This document shows, in pieces, positions 27,746-32,061 of a DNA stretch of 32,061 nucleotides; positions within the stretch are counted from its first letter, which is position 1, and each line of letters opens with the position of its first letter. Below the pieces are notes generated by a model. It saw only the letters and a list, made by a program, of their open reading frames with translations. It had not been told where the DNA came from and made no database searches. The position numbers and the translations under genes are program-made. Where the stretch lies: NCBI GenBank assembly GCA_947626035.1, contig CANQQR010000010.1, positions 1 through 32,061 on the forward strand, given 5' to 3'. The DNA is from an uncultured Bacilli bacterium. GTDB taxonomy: Bacteria; Bacillota_I; Bacilli_A; RF39; UBA660.

Positions 27746-28072
27746 TTAATATCTGCATTCTTTGTTAAATAATATAGCAATTAAAATTATGTCATTTATT
27801 TCATACTTCTCTAAACCATATAAATAATTAATTAACTTTTGTTTTAACATAACAGAACTAAAGTTTTGTTCTTTAGAATTTTCTTTTTCCAGTCTATCTA
27901 CCTTTTCCAATTGTTTTGCTATTTTAATAAATAAACTACCTAATTTTTCCCCTAAAAGTTCTTTGATTTTATCTTCTATCTTTTGTTCACAATTATCATC
28001 ACTCATATTCATTTCATGATTTGCTTCCTCTATCATTTGTATTATTTCTTCTGTAGTACGTTCTCTAAACAT
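27746..28072 (-). CDS. Hypothetical coiled-coil protein, cassette family
   Basis: 108 aa; contains IKELLGEKLGSLFIKIAKQLEKVDRLEKE shared with 27330-27455. Confidence 0.55.
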   Translation of the reverse strand: MFRERTTEEIIQMIEEANHEMNMSDDNCEQKIEDKIKELLGEKLGSLFIKIAKQLEKVDRLEKENSKEQNFSSVMLKQKLINYLYGLEKYEINDIILIAILFNKECRY

Positions 28073-28107
28073 TTCTTTCCCTCCTAACTTTCACTTTCTT
28101 TTTCCAG

Positions 28108-28476
28108 TTATTCAATTAACAATCCATCTTTATCAAACTTAAAATGTTTTTCTTCAAAAGTAACAAAAACTGGACTATTTGGCACTTCAATTTCTTTTGT
28201 AAATAATAATTCATTATTTAAGTCATAATATTTTTCAATGTATCTTGTTGTATTTTCTTTTTTCTCTATTAATTCAGTTTCTTTTAATAAATGTACTATT
28301 TCCTTTTTCACTTTAAGTTTTACCCATTCATAGGTCTCAAAATTGTTACTATCTTCTTCTTTATCATCTGTATATTGTCCTAACCATTCAGCTATTTCTT
28401 TACCATTATTTTCACTAAATGTTTTTCCATCATGGCTATATTTAATATGAAGATATTGTGTTTTTTCTTTTTCCAT
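28108..28476 (-). CDS. Stand-alone tail-domain homologue, cassette family
   Basis: 'QYLHIKYSHDGKTFS...DSNNFETYEWVKLK...HFKFDKDGLLIE' parallels tail protein 'PYLHIMYSEDGTTFT...DSTNFEDYEWYYLN...NFTFDKNGLNID'. Confidence 0.7.
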   Translation of the reverse strand: MEKEKTQYLHIKYSHDGKTFSENNGKEIAEWLGQYTDDKEEDSNNFETYEWVKLKVKKEIVHLLKETELIEKKENTTRYIEKYYDLNNELLFTKEIEVPNSPVFVTFEEKHFKFDKDGLLIE

Positions 28477-28551
28477 ATTCCCTCCTAACTATCATTTTGA
28501 CTATTAACCTTTATTCCATTAAAATATTTTTTGGAAAGGAGTTGCTTTTAA

Positions 28552-28905
28552 ATGTTAGATACCAAAACTTATAAATTTTTAGATTATTTAGTAAATAAAA
28601 CTACCATTACACATAAAGAGTATTTTGAATATCATAGAAAACATAAAACTAATAATTACGAGACTATTCAAATGTATGTATATTTACTTAACAATAATTA
28701 CATTATGTTAAGAGATGATAAAATACATTACACTTATCAAACTAATGTGATTGTAAAATATTACAAAGAAAATAAATTAAACAACATATTTATAAATCAC
28801 ATCTTACCTTACATACACGAATTTTTTATATTTTTAATAGGATTGCTAACACCATACCTATTACAAATAATAAAGTATATTTTAAAAATCTCACATTTGA
28901 TTTAA
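28552..28905 (+). CDS. Hypothetical protein with C-terminal membrane segment
   Basis: 117 aa, GGAAAGGAG upstream. Confidence 0.55.
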   Translation: MLDTKTYKFLDYLVNKTTITHKEYFEYHRKHKTNNYETIQMYVYLLNNNYIMLRDDKIHYTYQTNVIVKYYKENKLNNIFINHILPYIHEFFIFLIGLLTPYLLQIIKYILKISHLI

Positions 28906-29002
28906 TTTCAAATATAGTTTTCATTAAATCTATAACTTCTCCATCTCTCCAAATATGTTCTTTAAACATTGGATGCAATTTATCAAGTTTATAGTCTTTC
29001 AT
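28826..29002 (-). CDS. Small membrane protein (58 aa), cassette family
   Basis: MKDYKLDKLHPMFKEHIWRDGEVIDLMKTIFEIKSNVRFLKYTLLFVIGMVLAILLKI*. Confidence 0.5.
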   Translation of the reverse strand: MKDYKLDKLHPMFKEHIWRDGEVIDLMKTIFEIKSNVRFLKYTLLFVIGMVLAILLKI

Positions 29003-29010
29003 ATTCCCTC

Positions 29011-29268
29011 CTAACTATCATTTTCTTTTGGTATTTTTTCTTCAAAGTTGCGAATATATTCACATACGTTTTTAAAAAAAATTTCATTATCTACATTATA
29101 TTTTTCCAGTATCTCAAATAATCTTCCAAGTTTAATAACTTCTGGATTATTTTCATATAAACATAATGTATTCTTATGAATCCCAGTAATTTCAGATGCT
29201 TTTTCCAAAGTCCAATTATTACGTGAACGTATGCTTTTGAGTTCTCTTCCTATTTGCTCAATACACAT
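29011..29268 (-). CDS. Cro-like HTH regulator
   Basis: 'IGRELKSIRSRNNWTLEKASEITGIHKNTLCLYENN' HTH_XRE; divergent from repressor. Confidence 0.8.
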   Translation of the reverse strand: MCIEQIGRELKSIRSRNNWTLEKASEITGIHKNTLCLYENNPEVIKLGRLFEILEKYNVDNEIFFKNVCEYIRNFEEKIPKENDS

Positions 29269-29290
29269 ATTTACCTCCTATCTGGCTACC

Positions 29291-29319
29291 ATTATACGTG
29301 AATATATTCCCGTTGTCAA
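29291..29319 (-). promoter_or_regulatory. Early lytic promoter (PR-like)
   Basis: TTGACA, 17 nt, TATAAT on minus strand. Confidence 0.85.
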
Positions 29320-29348
29320 TTGCTTTTGTGAAAAAATTCGCAATTTTG

Positions 29349-29377
29349 TTGATTTTTTACGTTTTTTTGTGTATAAT
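29349..29377 (+). promoter_or_regulatory. Repressor promoter (PRM-like)
   Basis: TTGATT, 17 nt, TATAAT. Confidence 0.8.
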
Positions 29378-29397
29378 CTTCACAGAAAGGGGAAAAC

Positions 29398-30054
29398 ATG
29401 GAAAATAATTTTAAAACAAATTTAAAAATTATTAGAGAACAAAAAAATCTATCGCAACAAGATGTAGCTGATAAAATAGGTGTTGATCGTTCAACTATTG
29501 GCTATTGGGAAAATGGAAAAGCAGACCCAACAATGGTTAATGTAATAAAATTAGCAGAAGCGTTAGATGTAGACTTAGTCACTCTAATCGGAGGTGAATT
29601 AAATTTTGACAATGCAGAGATTATACCCATTACAAATGATACAGTGCAAATACCTGTACTAGGTACTATTAAAGCAGGTATTCCAATTGAAGCACAAGAA
29701 GATATATTAGAATATATAGAAATACCTAAACAATGGACCAAAGGCGGAAGAAGCTTTTATGGTCTTAAAATAAGTGGCGATAGTATGTTCCCTAAATATA
29801 GTGAAAAAGATATTGTTATATTTGAACAGACAAATGACTACTCTATTGCTAATAATAAAGACTGCGCTATTATGGTAAATGGATTTGATGCTACTTTTAA
29901 AAATGTCACTATAAATGAAAATGGTATTATGTTGATACCACTTAATCCTAATAATCAGGACAACTACTTACCTACTTTTTATAATAAAGAGCAAATAGAA
30001 AACTTACCTGTTAAAATCATTGGTATTGCAAGAGAAAAGAGGACAAGACTGTAA
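29398..30054 (+). CDS. CI-like repressor (HTH_XRE + S24/LexA peptidase)
   Basis: 'LKIIREQKNLSQQDVADKIGVDRSTIGYWENGK' and 'SFYGLKISGDSMFPKYSEKDIVIFEQ'. Confidence 0.92.
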   Translation: MENNFKTNLKIIREQKNLSQQDVADKIGVDRSTIGYWENGKADPTMVNVIKLAEALDVDLVTLIGGELNFDNAEIIPITNDTVQIPVLGTIKAGIPIEAQEDILEYIEIPKQWTKGGRSFYGLKISGDSMFPKYSEKDIVIFEQTNDYSIANNKDCAIMVNGFDATFKNVTINENGIMLIPLNPNNQDNYLPTFYNKEQIENLPVKIIGIAREKRTRL

Positions 30055-30068
30055 AGGAAGTGAAAGAT

Positions 30069-30224
30069 ATGACAGAGACAGAAACTGAAGAAAAAGTAAA
30101 AAATGAAACTGTAACAGAAGAAGTTAAACCTAAAGATAAAATAGATTATGCTTGTGATAATTTTAAGGAAATGTCTAAGAATATAATAAATCAAAAGTTT
30201 AAATATATGAAAAGAAAGGAGTAA
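30069..30224 (+). CDS. Small hypothetical protein (51 aa)
   Basis: MTETETEEKVKNETVTEEVKPKDKIDYACDNFKEMSKNIINQKFKYMKRKE*. Confidence 0.4.
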   Translation: MTETETEEKVKNETVTEEVKPKDKIDYACDNFKEMSKNIINQKFKYMKRKE

Positions 30225-30244
30225 AAAAGTAAAAATATTGGGTA

Positions 30245-30320
30245 TTGACACAATCACCACTTTATTATAAAATGTAAGTGTGATGTGCTTCAGTATCCCG
30301 TGTGGACTGAAGACTTTTTT
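30245..30320 (+). ncRNA. abiF-type leader RNA with its own promoter and terminator
   Basis: TTGACA, 17 nt, TAAAAT; then CTTCAGT-ATCCCGTGTGG-ACTGAAG hairpin and TTTTTT, ending 5 nt before the Abi_2 start codon. Confidence 0.75.
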
Positions 30321-30325
30321 GTATT

Positions 30326-31285
30326 ATGAAAGAATTTAAAACAATAAATGAACAAATAGATATTCTCAAAAATAGAGGTCTAATTTTTAATGACGAAAAT
30401 AAAGCAAAAGATTTATTAATTTCTAATAACTATTATAATATAATAAATGGCTATAAAGATTTATTTATTACACTTGGAACAAAAGACAACTTTTTAAATG
30501 GTACAACTTTTGAAGAAATTTATTCTTTATATGATTTTGATAAAAAAATAAAAGATATTTTATTAGAATATATATTAAAAATAGAAAACAATTTGCGCTC
30601 TTACATCGCTTATTATTTTTCTAAATTTCATGGCAATGACAATTATTTAAAACTTGATAGTTTTGATAATTTTAATAATTTATCTAATGTTTCTATAGAT
30701 ACTAAACAAAAAAGAATAAAAAATATCCAAGATTTAATAGCAAATATACATAAAGAAATTGGAAAAACTATCAATGCTAAAAACTATATTAACCATTATC
30801 TAGTAAATTACGGATTTGTACCCATGTGGGTTCTAGTTAATATATTATCTTTTGGAACTTTATCTAAATTTTTAGAACTTATGAAGCAAAATGAAAGAAT
30901 ATATATATCTCAACATTACAATATATCAGAAAATGAATTAATACAGCATACAAAAATGCTTGCTTATTTTAGAAACCTCTGTGCACATGATGACAGAATA
31001 TATAACACTAAACTTCCAAAATATTTATATATACCAGATAATAAATACCACACTTTATTAAATATACCTAAACACAATAATATGTATTTATATGGTAAAA
31101 ACGATTTATTTTCACTAATAATTACGCTCAAAGTAATGTTATTACCAGAAGAATTTAATACTTTGTATAACAAAATAAATGGTCGAATAATAAGCTTAAG
31201 TAAAAAAATGTACGTTATTTCAATTGATGATGTATTAAATAAAATGAATTTCCCAAAAAATTGGCAAGAAATAAAAAAGTTCTAG
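30326..31285 (+). CDS. Abi_2 (AbiD/AbiF-type) HEPN abortive infection protein
   Basis: 'LISNNYYNIINGYKDLF...RNLCAHDDRIYN' (RxxxxH HEPN motif), 'YGFVPMWVLVNILSFGTLSKF'. Confidence 0.9.
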   Translation: MKEFKTINEQIDILKNRGLIFNDENKAKDLLISNNYYNIINGYKDLFITLGTKDNFLNGTTFEEIYSLYDFDKKIKDILLEYILKIENNLRSYIAYYFSKFHGNDNYLKLDSFDNFNNLSNVSIDTKQKRIKNIQDLIANIHKEIGKTINAKNYINHYLVNYGFVPMWVLVNILSFGTLSKFLELMKQNERIYISQHYNISENELIQHTKMLAYFRNLCAHDDRIYNTKLPKYLYIPDNKYHTLLNIPKHNNMYLYGKNDLFSLIITLKVMLLPEEFNTLYNKINGRIISLSKKMYVISIDDVLNKMNFPKNWQEIKKF

Positions 31286-31477
31286 GTCCTAACAGGTTTC
31301 CTAGACACTATCAATAATAATTATATGCAAAAAATAAATAAGTATGCTAGTATAGATACTTAATAGAAAGGAAATATTAAGTATGGGAATAAAAGAACTA
31401 TTAAGGGGAATAGTAACACAACAAGAATTACTAAACTATTATATTGTGAAAATAATTGTAAAAATTGTAGAAAAATA

Positions 31478-31675
31478 ATGTATTACGAAGAGTATTATAA
31501 TAATAAAATTAGAATTAATTTGTTATTTGCTGATGTTAAATTTAAAGTTGTACTAGAAAAAAGAGAAAAATATTATCTATTAATTACAGGTTACTATATC
31601 AATTATGAATATAGATTAAACAAAGAGATTCAAAAAGCAAATTTGTTTTCACAACAGAAAACGCCACTTGATTAA
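31478..31675 (+). CDS. Small hypothetical protein, possibly frameshifted at its 5' end
   Basis: Open frame continues upstream through YCENNCKNCRKIM without an in-frame ATG. Confidence 0.35.
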   Translation: MYYEEYYNNKIRINLLFADVKFKVVLEKREKYYLLITGYYINYEYRLNKEIQKANLFSQQKTPLD

Positions 31676-31679
31676 GTTC

Positions 31680-31838
31680 AAATGACGTCTCCAGAATCTC
31701 CTTTTACCATTGGTAAATGAGAAAATATAACTGAGATGGTGCCAAGCACTAAATTAAAAATCATACATCAGTTATAGACCAGACAAAGCATATTGCTTTC
31801 GGTACAAATAATATATCAAAAAATATATCATTTGTCAA
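31680..31838 (-). ncRNA. Candidate structured non-coding transcript with strong promoter
   Basis: Minus TTGACA (31838-31833), 17 nt, TATATT (31815-31810), then nested hairpins, no convincing ORF. Confidence 0.4.
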
Positions 31839-31880
31839 TTATAGTATATTTAATTCAAACAAAATTATGTATGTAAAATA

Positions 31881-31911
31881 AAACAAAACATCCCTGATTA
31901 AGGGATGCTGA
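31881..31911 (-). terminator. Candidate intrinsic terminator (minus strand)
   Basis: CATCCCT-TAATC-AGGGATG followed by TTTTGTTTTATTTT. Confidence 0.65.
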
Positions 31912-31958
31912 AAAACCAAAAGTCGTCAAAAAAATACAAATTTAGTTATTGCAGTGAA

Positions 31959-31992
31959 CTATAATTGTATAGGTTTTTCTATACAATTATAG
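31959..31992. repeat. Perfect 14-bp inverted repeat
   Basis: CTATAATTGTATAG-GTTTTT-CTATACAATTATAG. Confidence 0.9.
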
Positions 31993-32061
31993 CATACGGC
32001 AGACGATGTCCGCAACCTAACATAATAAAAAAATAAGCAAACCTCCTTGAAATAGTTTGCC

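Noticed and set aside
1-32061. CRISPR array
   Set aside because: No regularly spaced direct repeats found; the cassette leaders at 26.6-29.0 kb repeat irregularly and precede ORFs.
1-32061. tRNA or rRNA genes
   Set aside because: No cloverleaf or rRNA-like segments recognised by eye; a tRNAscan run would be needed to be certain.

Overview
Low-GC Firmicutes siphoprophage, mostly on the minus strand. Reading right to left along the minus strand: genetic switch (~29.3 kb), small-ORF cassette region (26.6-29.0 kb), replication/early genes (18.4-26 kb), tyrosine recombinase, HNH, terminase, portal, ClpP-like protease, HK97-type capsid, head-tail connectors, major tail protein, tail chaperones, tape measure, Dit, a collagen-like tail protein and a DUF859-like protein. 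The right end carries an Abi_2/AbiF-type HEPN gene behind a short terminated leader RNA. The most notable observations are: (1) two tandem ~27-30 bp hairpins at 26.03-26.31 kb that covary with each other and whose G-U wobbles fit only a minus-strand RNA, a candidate undescribed phage leader RNA; (2) a GC-rich, NNC-codon-rich 3' end of a DUF6273-like gene at 21.70-21.82 kb that looks like a diversity-generating-retroelement variable repeat, with no RT or template repeat seen in the window; (3) an HNH-encoding group I intron splitting the tape measure gene, with splice sites I could place by P1/omega-G logic; (4) a textbook -1 frameshift site (A AAA AAC plus stem) in the tail chaperone gene; (5) an array of mini-genes sharing one translation-initiation cassette, one encoding a stand-alone miniature of a tail-protein domain; (6) the abiF RNA/Abi_2 unit. 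All product names come from reading motifs by eye; no database search was run.
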